Of a stretch of 64,000 nucleotides of DNA, positions 1-7,568 are shown piece by piece. Location of the stretch: the NCBI RefSeq assembly GCF_900090265.1, contig NZ_LT607752.1, positions 5,152,001-5,216,000 on the forward strand. The letters are read 5' to 3'. Position 1 is the first letter of the stretch. Each line of letters starts with the position of its first letter. The notes beneath the pieces are model-generated. The model was not told where the DNA came from. It saw only the letters and a list, made by a program, of their open reading frames with translations, and ran no database searches. The translations under genes and the position numbers were made by a program. This stretch comes from Micromonospora rifamycinica. Its GTDB lineage: Bacteria; Actinomycetota; Actinomycetes; Mycobacteriales; Micromonosporaceae.

Positions 1-58
1 GCCCGCACGGGAACTCACCGCCCCGCACCGCCTGACCCCCCGCGAGAGCACCGGCTGA
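1..58 (+). CDS. possible 3' end of an upstream gene (partial)
   Basis: Frame 2 stays open from the window edge to a TGA at 56-58 and gives a short Arg/Pro-rich tail. Frame 3 closes earlier, at 34. With only 18 codons visible there is no family to recognise, and the stretch may be non-coding. Bases 59-113 show nothing definite. Confidence 0.15.
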   Translation, partial: PARELTAPHRLTPRESTG

Positions 59-113
59 CCCCGGGCCGCCGTTGCGTCGGAGCGGTCGGGTCGTCGGCAC
101 CGCCGACCGGTAG

Positions 114-839
114 TCAGTCGAAGAAGCGGGCCAGGTGGGCCGGGGCGACCGGTGGCGCGTCGGCGGGCAGCGGGGTGAGGTCGGCGAAGATGGACGCGCC
201 GTCGCAGCCGGCGTGCAGCGGATACCAGCGCGGGGTGCCCGGCGGGCGCTGCCCGCAGACCCCCTTGATCGTCTGTACGTCCAGCAGCCGGACGTGGGTC
301 GGGTCGGCCACCGCGTTCACATGCCCCCACCAGGGGCTCATCACGTGCAGCACGCCGCCCGGCCGGAGTACCCGGTGACACTCGTCCAGCAGCGGCAGGA
401 AGTCGATCAGGTGCTCCAGGATGTGCACGGTGAAGATGACGTCGACGCAGGCGTCGGCCAGCGGCAGCGACCCGGACAGGTCCGCCACCGCGTCCACCCC
501 GGGGGCCGGGAAGATGTCCAGCCCCAGGTTCGTCGGGTACTGCTTCTGACCACCGCAGCCCAGGTCCACCACCACCGGATCCCGACCGGAGACCCGCACC
601 CGCCCCCACACGCCGTACACCCCGGCCAGCCGACCGACCAGCTCACGGACCAGCCGCAACTGACCCGGCTCGGCCACCTCGCCGGCCAGGTGGGCGACCC
701 CCCGGTCGAACCGCACCTCGACCGCGAGCCCGCGTAACCGCTCGTCGTGGCGGGCCTGCTCGGCCCAGGCCGCGTCGAGGAACCCGTCGAGCGCCCGCAG
801 CCGTTCGGCCGAGGGCGGTGCCTGCGCCAACGCGACCAT
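114..839 (-). CDS. SAM-dependent methyltransferase with N-terminal BON-like segment
   Basis: This is a class I S-adenosylmethionine methyltransferase. The glycine-rich SAM motif VVVDLGCGG lies near residue 90, an acidic motif II follows (LGLDIFPAPGVDAVADL), and the post-motif HILEHL is typical of Methyltransf_11 enzymes. Residues about 38-85 resemble a BON-type fold (VEVRFDRGVAHLAGEV), which is unusual in front of such an enzyme. I chose ATG at 839 because GGGAGG lies five bases upstream; a GTG at 881 has no ribosome binding site. The substrate cannot be told. It is separate from the next leftward gene. Confidence 0.75.
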   Translation of the reverse strand: MVALAQAPPSAERLRALDGFLDAAWAEQARHDERLRGLAVEVRFDRGVAHLAGEVAEPGQLRLVRELVGRLAGVYGVWGRVRVSGRDPVVVDLGCGGQKQYPTNLGLDIFPAPGVDAVADLSGSLPLADACVDVIFTVHILEHLIDFLPLLDECHRVLRPGGVLHVMSPWWGHVNAVADPTHVRLLDVQTIKGVCGQRPPGTPRWYPLHAGCDGASIFADLTPLPADAPPVAPAHLARFFD

Positions 840-957
840 GGCCACCTCCCGCCGGCCGTTACCCGCTCTCCGGCCCGGCACACCACCCGATCGGGTGCAC
901 CGGCGTCCGCCGGGTCAGCCACCGGCACCGGCCGGGTCTCAGCCAGCGCCAGCCGGG

Positions 958-1272
958 TCAGCCGCCGGTACGTCGGGTGGGCCGGCCGACGGCCCGGATG
1001 CGCTGGCGGGGCGCGCCTGCCGCCTTCGGGCGCTTGAGGTGGTAGCGGTGCAGCTCGTTGTGGCCCGCCAGGGACGGGTCCTCACTCATCCCGACGAGTT
1101 CCCACCCCTGGTCGCCGGCCCGGTTCAGGTGGGCCAGCGCGGTGTCCCCGTAGGCGGTCACGTCGATCATCGATCCGTCCGGGCCGTACCAGACGAAGAC
1201 GACCTCCCAGCTGAGGTCGGAGGCGGTCGGCTGGCGACGCCGCACCAGCAGCGCGTACTCCCACTTGAGCAT
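958..1272 (-). CDS. small hypothetical protein, DUF4177-like
   Basis: A 104-residue soluble protein. The N-terminal part has the WEYALL... GWELVG pattern of short DUF4177-type beta-rich proteins: a W-E-Y start, then an L-N-R-A-G-D-Q-G-W-E-L turn, then Y-H-L-K-R-P. The last 25 residues are basic and probably disordered. No enzyme motif is visible. It lies 37 bases downstream of the ABC-F gene on the same strand and could be co-transcribed with it. Confidence 0.6.
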   Translation of the reverse strand: MLKWEYALLVRRRQPTASDLSWEVVFVWYGPDGSMIDVTAYGDTALAHLNRAGDQGWELVGMSEDPSLAGHNELHRYHLKRPKAAGAPRQRIRAVGRPTRRTGG

Positions 1273-1309
1273 GACCCATTGTCATCCCGCCGCTGCCGGA
1301 CGGCGCGGA

Positions 1310-2947
1310 TCAGTCCTCGGCGATCCGCCCGTCGGCGACCCGCAGCCGCCGGTCGACGCTGACCGCTTCGAGCATCCGCCGGTCGTGGGTGACCAGCAGC
1401 AGCGTCCCCGGATAGCCGGCCAACGCCGACTCCAACTGCTCGATGGCCGGCAGGTCGAGGTGGTTGGTCGGCTCGTCCAGCACCAGCAGGTTGACCCCCC
1501 GGCCCTGGAGCAGCGCCAGCGCCGCCCGGGTCCGTTCGCCCGGCGACAGCGTCGCCGCCGGCCGCAGCACGTGCGCGGCCCGCAGGCCGAACTTGGCCAG
1601 CAGCGTCCGCGCGTCCGCCGGCATCATCTCCGGTACGGCGGCCCCGAACGCCTCCAGCAGCGGCTGGTCGCCGAGGAACAGCCCCCGGGCCTGGTCGACC
1701 TCGCCGACCACCACCCCGGGGCCGAGCGCGGCGTGCCCGGCGTCGAGCGGCAGCCGACCCAGTAGCGCGCCGAGCAGGGTGGTCTTGCCGGAGCCGTTCG
1801 GGCCGGTGATCGCCACCCGGTCGGCCCAGCCGATCTGGAGGTGCACCGGCCCGAGGGTGAAGTCGCCCCGACGGACCACCGCGTCGCGCAGCGAGGCCAC
1901 CACCGCACCGGCGCGGGGCGCGGCGGCGATCTCCATCCGTAGTTCCCACTCCTTGCGCGGCTCCTCGACCACGTCGAGGCGTTCGATCAGCCGTTCGGTC
2001 TGCTTGGCCTTGGCCGCCTGCTTCTCCGTCGACTCGGCCCGGAACTTCCGGCCGATCTTGTCGTTGTCGGTGGCCTTGCGGCGGGCGTTCTTGACGCCCT
2101 TCTCCATCCAGGCGCGCTGGGTGCGGGCGCGGGCCTCCAACGCGGCCCGGGTGTCGGCGTACTCCTCGAAGTCGGCGCGGGCGTGCCGGCGGGCCACCTC
2201 CCGCTCCTCCAGGTAGGCGCGGTAGCCGCCGCCGTAGTGCCGGGTCTGCTGCTGCGCCAGGTCGAGTTCGAGCACCCGGGTCACCGTCCGGGTGAGGAAC
2301 TCCCGGTCGTGGCTGACCAGCACCGTCCCGGCGCGCAGCCCGGTGACGAACCGTTCCAGCCGGTCCAGGCCGGCCAGGTCCAGGTCGTTGGTGGGCTCGT
2401 CGAGCAGGAAGACGTCGTAGCGGCTGAGCAGCAGCGACGCCAGCCCGGCGCGGGCCGCCTGGCCGCCGGAGAGGGCGGTCATCGGGTGGTCCAGCTCGAC
2501 GGTGAGCCCCAACTCGGCGGCGACCTGGGCGGCGCGTTCGTCGAGATCCGCGCCGCCGAGATCGAGCCACCGCTCCAGCGCCCCGGCGTACGCGTCGTCA
2601 GCCCCGGCCGTGCCCGCGGTGAGCGCGTCGGTGGCGGCGTCCAGGGCCGCCTGCGCGCCGGTCACCCCGGTCCGGCGGGCCAGGAAGTCGCGGACCGTTT
2701 CGCCCGTCCGCCGCTCCGGCTCCTGCGGCAGGTAGCCCACCGAGGCGCCCGGCGGGCTGACCGAGACGGTGCCCTCCTCCACGCCCTGCAACCCGGCCAG
2801 CGTACGCAGCAACGTCGACTTTCCCGCTCCGTTGACGCCCACCAACCCCACCACGTCACCGGGGGCGACCACCAGGTCGAGGTCACTGAAGAGCATCCGC
2901 TCCCCGTGCCCGGCGGCGAGTCCTTTGACGATCATCGTGGCGCTCAT
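1310..2947 (-). CDS. ABC-F family ATP-binding protein
   Basis: A duplicated ATPase of 545 residues with no membrane domain, as in ABC-F proteins that act on ribosomes (antibiotic protection or translation factor). The first nucleotide-binding domain has Walker A GVNGAGKST (37-45), signature LSGGQAARA and Walker B FLLDEPTNDLDL. The second has GPNGSGKTT, LSPGERTRA (Pro replaces the usual Gly) and LLVLDEPTNHLDL. A charged linker rich in Arg, Lys and Glu joins the two halves. Start is ATG at 2947. It is divergent from the kinase at 3658. Whether it gives resistance or is housekeeping cannot be told from sequence. Confidence 0.9.
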   Translation of the reverse strand: MSATMIVKGLAAGHGERMLFSDLDLVVAPGDVVGLVGVNGAGKSTLLRTLAGLQGVEEGTVSVSPPGASVGYLPQEPERRTGETVRDFLARRTGVTGAQAALDAATDALTAGTAGADDAYAGALERWLDLGGADLDERAAQVAAELGLTVELDHPMTALSGGQAARAGLASLLLSRYDVFLLDEPTNDLDLAGLDRLERFVTGLRAGTVLVSHDREFLTRTVTRVLELDLAQQQTRHYGGGYRAYLEEREVARRHARADFEEYADTRAALEARARTQRAWMEKGVKNARRKATDNDKIGRKFRAESTEKQAAKAKQTERLIERLDVVEEPRKEWELRMEIAAAPRAGAVVASLRDAVVRRGDFTLGPVHLQIGWADRVAITGPNGSGKTTLLGALLGRLPLDAGHAALGPGVVVGEVDQARGLFLGDQPLLEAFGAAVPEMMPADARTLLAKFGLRAAHVLRPAATLSPGERTRAALALLQGRGVNLLVLDEPTNHLDLPAIEQLESALAGYPGTLLLVTHDRRMLEAVSVDRRLRVADGRIAED

Positions 2948-3019
2948 GAGGCCCCGAGCCTATCGCCCGCCGGTCCGGGTGCGGACGCCGCGCGGCCCGC
3001 CCTGCTGCCGTCCCGGCCA

Positions 3020-3271
3020 CCGGCTCGCGGTCTGTGCTGACTGGGTCGTGGTCTGTGGCGGCCGGTTCGCGGCCTGTGCTGGCTGGGTCGTGGTGTGCGC
3101 CGGCTGGGTCGTGGTGTGTGGTGGCTGGGTCGTGGTGTGCGCCGGCTGGGTCGTGGTGTGCGCCGGCTGGGTCGTGGTGTGTGGTGGCTGGGTCGTGGTG
3201 TGCGCCGGCTGGGTCGTGGTGTGTGGTGGCTGGGTCGTGGTGTGCGCCGGCTGGGTCGTGGTGTGTGGTGG
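3020..3271. repeat. 21-bp tandem repeat, about 12 units
   Basis: Twelve head-to-tail units of 21 bp. Two main variants (unit core ctgggtcgtggtgtg, ending in cgccgg or tggtgg) alternate, and the first three units are more divergent. Because 21 is a multiple of three, open frames run through on both strands and read as simple peptides (Thr-Thr-Gln-Pro repeats on minus). These frames continue straight into a palindromic repeat and have no ribosome binding site, so I regard the region as non-coding. Confidence 0.85.
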
Positions 3272-3657
3272 CTGGCCGGTTCGCGGTGGGTGGATGCGGT
3301 GGCCGTGGGATTCGGGTCGTGGCCGGCAGCCGACGGGCACGGTCGTCCGTGCTCCGGATTGTGGAGAGTTCTTGCGGCTATGGCGACAACAACTCTCCAC
3401 AAACCCGCACACCGCCGCCTGTCACCTCTGCCGTCGGGTCTTCCGGGCCGGAAAGCCGGGTCGGTGGTCGGGGTCGGGTTGCCGGGTCGGTGGTCGGGGT
3501 GGGACTGGCCCGGGGGCGGTGGGTGGGCTCGATGGGTGGGGTGGGCTGGCGTGGGGTCGGTGGGCGGCACGGTGGCCGGGATCGGGCTGGCCGGTCCCGG
3601 TCGGCGAAAGGTGGGGGAGGGGCGGGAGGAACGGGGCGGGTGGGGCAAGGTGAGGGG
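3272..3657. other. non-coding G-rich leader upstream of the ROK kinase
   Basis: The stretch from the tandem repeat to the kinase start holds the palindrome at 3359-3402 and an exact 20-bp direct repeat at 3455-3474 and 3481-3500. The remainder is G-rich and of low complexity. No supported gene and no clear -10/-35 pair is visible. Confidence 0.5.
3359..3402. repeat. palindromic repeat, family A copy 1
   Basis: Arms of 16 bp (ttgtggagagttcttg and caacaactctccacaa, one mismatch) flank a 12-base loop cggctatggcga. A second copy with a near-identical loop lies at 23295-23344, so this is a dispersed element rather than a chance hairpin. Here it sits between divergent genes, so it is not simply a terminator. 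Confidence 0.85.
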
Positions 3658-4428
3658 GTGGGACTGACGTTGGCGGTGGACTGTGGGGGCGGCGGCATCA
3701 AAGGCTCGGTGCTGGACGGGGACGGCACCCTGCGGGCGCCGGTGATCCGGGTGGACACCCCGTACCCGTTGCCGCCTGAGCTGTTCGTCAAGACGCTGGT
3801 GGAGCTGGCCGGGCGGTTGCCCCGGGCGGACCGGGTCACGGTGGGGATGCCGGGCATGATCCGGCACGGGGTGGTGGTGGCGACACCGCACTACGTGACC
3901 CGGTCCGGGCCGCGCAGCCGGGTCGACCCGGACCTGCTCGCCGAGTGGTCCGGGTACGACGCCCGTCGGGCGGTCACCGAGGCCTTCGGGATGCCGGCGC
4001 TGGTGCTCAACGATGCCGAGGTGCACGGTGCCGGGGTGGTCGCCGGGACCGGCTGCGAGCTGGTGCTGACCCTGGGCACCGGGTTGGGCAGTGCGCTCTT
4101 CGACGGTGGGCGGCTCGCCCCGCACCTGGAGCTGTCGCACGCCCCGGTCCGCTGGGGCACCACCTACGACACGTACGTCGGGGAGCCGGAGCGGCGGCGG
4201 CTCGGCGACGCCTTCTGGTCCCGGCGGATCCGGCAGGTGGTGGACGGGTTGCGCCCGGTGTTCCGCTGGGACCGGCTCTATCTCGGCGGCGGCAACTCGC
4301 GGCTGATCCGCCCCGAGCAGGTGGCCCGGATGGGCGACGACGTGGTGATCGTGCCGAACACGGCCGGGATCGTCGGCGGTGTCCGGGCCTGGCAGTTGAC
4401 CGGGGAACGGAACGACCCGGCCTCCTGA
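3658..4428 (+). CDS. ROK-family sugar kinase, polyphosphate-glucokinase-like
   Basis: A 256-residue kinase of the ROK/PPGK type. It has the N-terminal phosphate loop DCGGGGIKGS, a catalytic-site LNDAEVHG, the adenosine motif LTLGTGLGSALF and an ELSHAP segment in place of the family's ELGH region. The ROK zinc-binding cysteines are absent, as in polyphosphate glucokinases. It probably phosphorylates glucose or a related sugar with ATP or polyphosphate; the donor cannot be decided. Start GTG at 3658 follows AAGGTGAGGG and fits the family N-terminus; the frame is open further upstream only through repeats. Confidence 0.8.
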   Translation: MGLTLAVDCGGGGIKGSVLDGDGTLRAPVIRVDTPYPLPPELFVKTLVELAGRLPRADRVTVGMPGMIRHGVVVATPHYVTRSGPRSRVDPDLLAEWSGYDARRAVTEAFGMPALVLNDAEVHGAGVVAGTGCELVLTLGTGLGSALFDGGRLAPHLELSHAPVRWGTTYDTYVGEPERRRLGDAFWSRRIRQVVDGLRPVFRWDRLYLGGGNSRLIRPEQVARMGDDVVIVPNTAGIVGGVRAWQLTGERNDPAS

Positions 4429-4520
4429 GCCACAAGTCCACCCCCAGGAACACTCGCGGTACGCCCGGTGTTGTGCCAGCGTCGGAGCAATGACGACGTG
4501 ACGCGAGGGGGTGGGTCGGG

Positions 4521-4889
4521 ATGGATCTTCTGGCGGAGTACCGGCGGGCGACCATGTACTTCGAGATGGGTGACCCGAGCGGAGCGGTCCGGCTGCTGGA
4601 GCCGATCGTGGCGGCCGAGCCCGGCAACTCCTCCGTGCGTCAGCTGCTGGCCCGGGCGTACTTCCAGACCGCCCAGCTCGGCCGCGCCGAGGAGCAGTTG
4701 CGGGAGCTGGTCGACCGCGACCCCAGCGACCACTACGCCCACCACGTGCTGGGTCGGACGCTGGAGCGGCTGAACCGCTACCCGGACGCGTTGCGGCACC
4801 TGCGCATCGCGGCGGCCATGCACTCGACCAATGACGACTACGTGACCGCGCTGCGCCGGGTGGAGAGCCGGGTCGGCAACGATCGCTGA
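4521..4889 (+). CDS. TPR-repeat protein
   Basis: A 122-residue protein made almost wholly of tetratricopeptide helices: about three repeats, with signature spacing such as YFEMGDPSGAVRLLEPIV, LARAYFQTAQLGRAEEQL and LGRTLERLNRYPDALRHL. There is no signal peptide or membrane helix, so it is likely a cytoplasmic scaffold. It lies 92 bases after the kinase on the same strand and ends at a strong hairpin (4903-4941). The partner is unknown. Confidence 0.85.
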   Translation: MDLLAEYRRATMYFEMGDPSGAVRLLEPIVAAEPGNSSVRQLLARAYFQTAQLGRAEEQLRELVDRDPSDHYAHHVLGRTLERLNRYPDALRHLRIAAAMHSTNDDYVTALRRVESRVGNDR

Positions 4890-4902
4890 GTCCCTGATCG
4901 CG

Positions 4903-4941
4903 CCGGGCCGGGGGAGGGCTTCTACCCTTCCCCCGGCCCGG
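4903..4941. terminator. bidirectional terminator hairpin between convergent genes
   Basis: A GC-rich stem of about 16 bp (ccgggccgggggaggg against cccttcccccggcccgg, one bulge) with a 6-base loop. It lies between the convergent TPR and CxxC-containing genes and overlaps the stop codon of the latter. No T-tract follows, as is usual in actinobacteria. Confidence 0.7.
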
Positions 4942-5356
4942 TTCTGCGTCTCGTCCAGGCCAGGAACCTGTCGAACAGCTCCGCCGGGGCCGGGACGGCG
5001 TTCGGGTTGAGGGTGACCAGGTCGCCGGTAGCGTCGAACAGCCGCCCCGCCATGTAGACCGACAGCCCCACCCGGTCCCGCCGGTAGTCCCTGGTCAGCA
5101 TCAGCCGGGCGGGCTGACACGGCCACGGCGCGGCACACACCCGGCACCGCCAGAGCGGCCGCATCGGTACGTGTGGCCGCACGGCCCCGCCGGGGCGGGC
5201 GTGGACCGGCGAGGCGTTCGAGCTTCGTTGCGTTTCGGTGCCGAACCGGTCACGCGGTCTGCTGGGACTGCTCCGGCTGAGGTCCATCGAATTCTCCGTG
5301 GCGTCGGCCACCAGCGCGTGGGCCGAGGGGGTCGCGGGGGACTGCTGTGACATCAC
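4922..5356 (-). CDS. small Cys-containing actinobacterial protein (often labelled flavin reductase)
   Basis: The conserved core has WRCRVCAAPWPCQPARLML, then RDRVGLSVYM, then APAELFDRFLAWTRR. The three cysteines look like a metal or redox site. Databases often name such proteins 'flavin reductase', but no flavin-binding motif is visible, so I do not accept that function. I chose ATG at 5356; the frame is open to 5410, but that extension lacks a ribosome binding site. The first 50 residues are Ser/Arg-rich and probably disordered. Confidence 0.6.
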   Translation of the reverse strand: MMSQQSPATPSAHALVADATENSMDLSRSSPSRPRDRFGTETQRSSNASPVHARPGGAVRPHVPMRPLWRCRVCAAPWPCQPARLMLTRDYRRDRVGLSVYMAGRLFDATGDLVTLNPNAVPAPAELFDRFLAWTRRRTGPGEG

Positions 5357-5465
5357 CCCAGCGTGTTGGCCCGCTCGCCGCTTGTCAAGGTGCAAGGGTG
5401 CATTAGGCAAGGTGTAGTTCGGCTAGCTGCGGTTTGACCACTGGCGGTCTGGCTACTCTCGCGCC

Positions 5466-5678
5466 GTGCCACGCCACCTCTACGGGGCAGGCGAGATCAC
5501 GACGCGGCTCGGCGTCAGCCGACAACGAGCGCGCCAGATCATCGACCGGCCCGACTTCCCCCAGCCGTACGACCGGCTCGGGATGGGTGCTGTGTGGCTC
5601 AAGGCAGAGGTCGAGGCGTGGATTCGTGAACACCGCCCCCACCTCGGCGAGGCAGACGACGAGGAACAGCCCGCCTGA
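5466..5678 (+). CDS. AlpA/MerR-like small HTH protein 1
   Basis: A 70-residue DNA-binding protein. A winged helix-turn-helix of the AlpA/excisionase type occupies residues 8-60: EITTRLGVSRQRARQIIDR, then a D-F-P-Q-P-Y wing, then W-L-K-A-E-V-E-A-W-I. The tail is acidic. Start is GTG at 5466. A close paralog follows at 5754, so the pair arose by tandem duplication. Proteins of this kind regulate excision or small local operons; no integrase or attachment site is seen nearby. Confidence 0.75.
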   Translation: MPRHLYGAGEITTRLGVSRQRARQIIDRPDFPQPYDRLGMGAVWLKAEVEAWIREHRPHLGEADDEEQPA

Positions 5679-5702
5679 CTCCAGTACGCCGGGCAGCTAT
5701 CT

Positions 5703-5734
5703 GGCTGACCACTCGTCACTGAGAGTGGCCAGCC
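5703..5734. promoter_or_regulatory. inverted repeat upstream of HTH protein 2
   Basis: Arms ggctgaccactc and gagtggccagcc (11 of 12 pair) surround an 8-base spacer, 20 bases before the start at 5754. The octamer TGACCACT in the left arm also occurs at 5435-5442, ahead of the paralogous gene. It could be an autoregulatory operator or a small terminator for the first gene. Confidence 0.4.
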
Positions 5735-5753
5735 CGCCCGGTAGCCTCCGTTC

Positions 5754-5948
5754 ATGGGCCGGCATCTCATGGGCGCGTACGAGATCCGGATGAGGCTGGG
5801 CGTGAGCAGGCAACGCGTCGAGCAGTTGATGAAGCGCCCCGACTGGCCGAAGCCCTACGAGTCGCTCGCCACCGGTCGGATCTGGCGTACCGAGGACATC
5901 GAGGCCTGGATTCGCGAGCATCGGCCGAACCTGCCCGACGAAGCCTGA
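5754..5948 (+). CDS. AlpA/MerR-like small HTH protein 2
   Basis: A 64-residue paralog of the preceding gene. The helix-turn-helix EIRMRLGVSRQRVEQLMKR is followed by the same wing (DWPKPYESL) and terminal helix (IEAWIREHRP). About half of the residues are identical to the first copy, most strongly in the recognition helix, which suggests related operators. Start is ATG at 5754. Confidence 0.75.
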   Translation: MGRHLMGAYEIRMRLGVSRQRVEQLMKRPDWPKPYESLATGRIWRTEDIEAWIREHRPNLPDEA

Positions 5949-6016
5949 GCCTCGCTCCGACGCGTGCCGGCCTACGATGGGCCTGCCATGGCGGCTGCGC
6001 AGGTGGGGGAGGCGGG

Positions 6017-6271
6017 ATGAAGCTCAAGCTGGACCTGCACGACATCTTCAACAAGGGTCACGACATCGACCGTGCCCTGCGCGGGATCATGGACGAGGCG
6101 GTGGCGAAGAAGGCCACCCTGGTCGAGATCATCCCCGGCAAGGGCTCCGGCCAGCTCAAGAAGAAGGTGCTGCGCTTCCTCGACCAGAAGGACGTCAAGC
6201 AGCTCTACCACCGGGTCGAGAAGGACTCCAAGAACTTCGGCCGCCTCTTCGTCCACTTCCGCTGGAAGTAG
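6017..6271 (+). CDS. Smr-domain-like small protein
   Basis: An 84-residue protein matching the core of the Smr (small MutS-related) fold: LKLDLHDIF at the N-terminus corresponds to the DLH motif, and VEIIPGKGSGQLKKKVLRFL to the conserved I-I-x-G-K-G segment. Stand-alone Smr domains bind or cleave nucleic acids; the activity here is unproven. GGGGGAGGCGGG precedes the ATG. It is convergent with the toxin gene and ends only 6 bases from it. Confidence 0.7.
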   Translation: MKLKLDLHDIFNKGHDIDRALRGIMDEAVAKKATLVEIIPGKGSGQLKKKVLRFLDQKDVKQLYHRVEKDSKNFGRLFVHFRWK

Positions 6272-6277
6272 CGTGCC

Positions 6278-6541
6278 CTAGAAGGACCGGTACACCTCTC
6301 TGCGGTGGGCGATTCGCGCGACTGCTATCAGAACCTGGTCATCCAGGATCAGGTAGACGATCCGAAAATCACCTACCCGGATGCGCCACTTGGTATCGCC
6401 ACCGGACAGCTTCACGCAGCCGGCGGGCCGAGGGTCAACTGCCAGCTGATCGATCGCGGAACCGATGCGGACCTGGGTGGAGCGGTCGAGCTTGGCCAGT
6501 TCGCGCGCCGCAGCATTGGTGAGCTCAACCTTCCATGTCAC
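6278..6541 (-). CDS. RelE/ParE-family toxin
   Basis: An 87-residue type II toxin. It shows the RelE fold pattern: WKVELTNAAARELAKLD (first strand and helix), then GCVKLSGGDTKWRIRVGDFRIVYLI and a basic C-terminus (AHRREVYRSF) that normally holds catalytic residues for ribosome-dependent mRNA cleavage. I set the start at GTG 6541, whose GTGA overlaps the antitoxin stop. A longer reading in this frame would run into the antitoxin gene. Confidence 0.85.
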   Translation of the reverse strand: MTWKVELTNAAARELAKLDRSTQVRIGSAIDQLAVDPRPAGCVKLSGGDTKWRIRVGDFRIVYLILDDQVLIAVARIAHRREVYRSF

Positions 6542-6927
6542 AGGTCGAGCTCCCGCTTGACCGCGCTCCAAGGCTGCGTCGACTCACCAGCACGCATCGA
6601 CGCCAGTGCGTCGTCGCATGCCTGGGCGTCCTCCTCGTTGATCGCCTGTTCGATGATCTCGTCAAGCCGCGCGAGCTGCTCACGAGCCGAGGCGCGTAGA
6701 GCGTCCGTCCGGTTCGGGTTTCTGGCTATCCCTTCCAGATACTGTCTGATCTTCTCCAGCCCCTGCGGATCGAGCGCCGTCGGTGGCCCGATCGCCGCCA
6801 CCCGCTGCCCCTGGCGGGTGAGGTAGACGACGTTGCCATTCTCAGCCGCCTCGACAGCTTCAGACGGCGGACCGGCATGAGGCGGAACCTCATACTCGAA
6901 CGCGTGTGCGGCGGTCATGGAGGTCAT
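6538..6927 (-). CDS. Phd/YefM-family antitoxin
   Basis: A 129-residue antitoxin placed before and overlapping the RelE gene by 4 bases. The N-terminal half has the Phd/YefM pattern (NGNVVYLTRQGQRVAAIGPP) that binds the operator; the C-terminal half is an acidic helix likely to wrap the toxin. It is longer than most YefM proteins because of an extra helical segment near residues 55-95. Start is ATG at 6927, with a second ATG nine bases on; neither has a clear Shine-Dalgarno. The pair is expected to repress its own promoter. Confidence 0.85.
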   Translation of the reverse strand: MTSMTAAHAFEYEVPPHAGPPSEAVEAAENGNVVYLTRQGQRVAAIGPPTALDPQGLEKIRQYLEGIARNPNRTDALRASAREQLARLDEIIEQAINEEDAQACDDALASMRAGESTQPWSAVKRELDL

Positions 6928-7036
6928 GGTAACGCTGGACTGCCCCGGAGCCGGACAACCAGCTGAGGCGGTGTCGGCCGGAATCCATTAGAGGGTGACG
7001 CGGGCGGCTGGGTGACCCGTTCCCACATCAGCACTG

Positions 7037-7486
7037 TCAGAGGTCCAGGACGGCGACCGTTTCCCCGTCGCTCTGCTCGCCCGTCGGCCGGAAGCCCAGC
7101 TTCAGATAGAAGTCCTCCGGCCCGCCCTCCCGGGGCACCCAGGTGACGTACGCCCGGTTGCCGCCCCGGGCGCGGATCTCCGCGCACACCGCCTCGACGG
7201 CGAACCGACCGTAGCCCTTCCCCTGGGCGTCGGCCGCGATGTTGAGTCGCCAGAGGCCGGACCGGACGTCATCGGGGTTGTCGCCCCACGCGTAGTCGAG
7301 GAAGGCCATCAGGAAGCCGACCAGCCGGTCGCCGTCGAAGATCAGCCTCGGCCAGGCGATGTCCGGGAAGACGTACGCCTCGGCCAGGGACTTGACCACC
7401 GGTCCGACCAGATCCTCCTGGTCGGGGCGTACCGACAGCTTGAGCGCCGCCTCGTAGTTCTCCGGGGTGACCTTCTCCAGCCGCAT
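7037..7486 (-). CDS. GNAT-family N-acetyltransferase
   Basis: A 149-residue acetyltransferase. Motif A for acetyl-CoA is visible as LNIAADAQGKGYGRFAVEAV (the Q-x-x-G-x-G/A turn), and the closing FYLKLGFRPTGE is motif B. The N-terminus MRLEKVTPENYEAALKL is typical of the family and supports the ATG at 7486 over the upstream frame. It resembles spermine/spermidine-type acetyltransferases, but the acceptor is not determinable. Confidence 0.85.
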   Translation of the reverse strand: MRLEKVTPENYEAALKLSVRPDQEDLVGPVVKSLAEAYVFPDIAWPRLIFDGDRLVGFLMAFLDYAWGDNPDDVRSGLWRLNIAADAQGKGYGRFAVEAVCAEIRARGGNRAYVTWVPREGGPEDFYLKLGFRPTGEQSDGETVAVLDL

Positions 7487-7568
7487 CCTGCGGACCGTAG
7501 TCCGCCCCGCCGGTCCGGGCGACCGGTTATCCATGGCCACGGATGACCGACCGCCTCCGGCCACGTCG

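Noticed and set aside
3020..3271. 21-bp repeat array as a CRISPR or as a repeat protein
   Set aside because: There are no unique spacers, and both coding readings run into a palindrome without any ribosome binding site.
4430..4440. CCACAAGTCCA after the kinase gene as a half copy of palindrome B
   Set aside because: Only 11 bases match the right arm (51481-51491), with no partner arm nearby; chance cannot be excluded.
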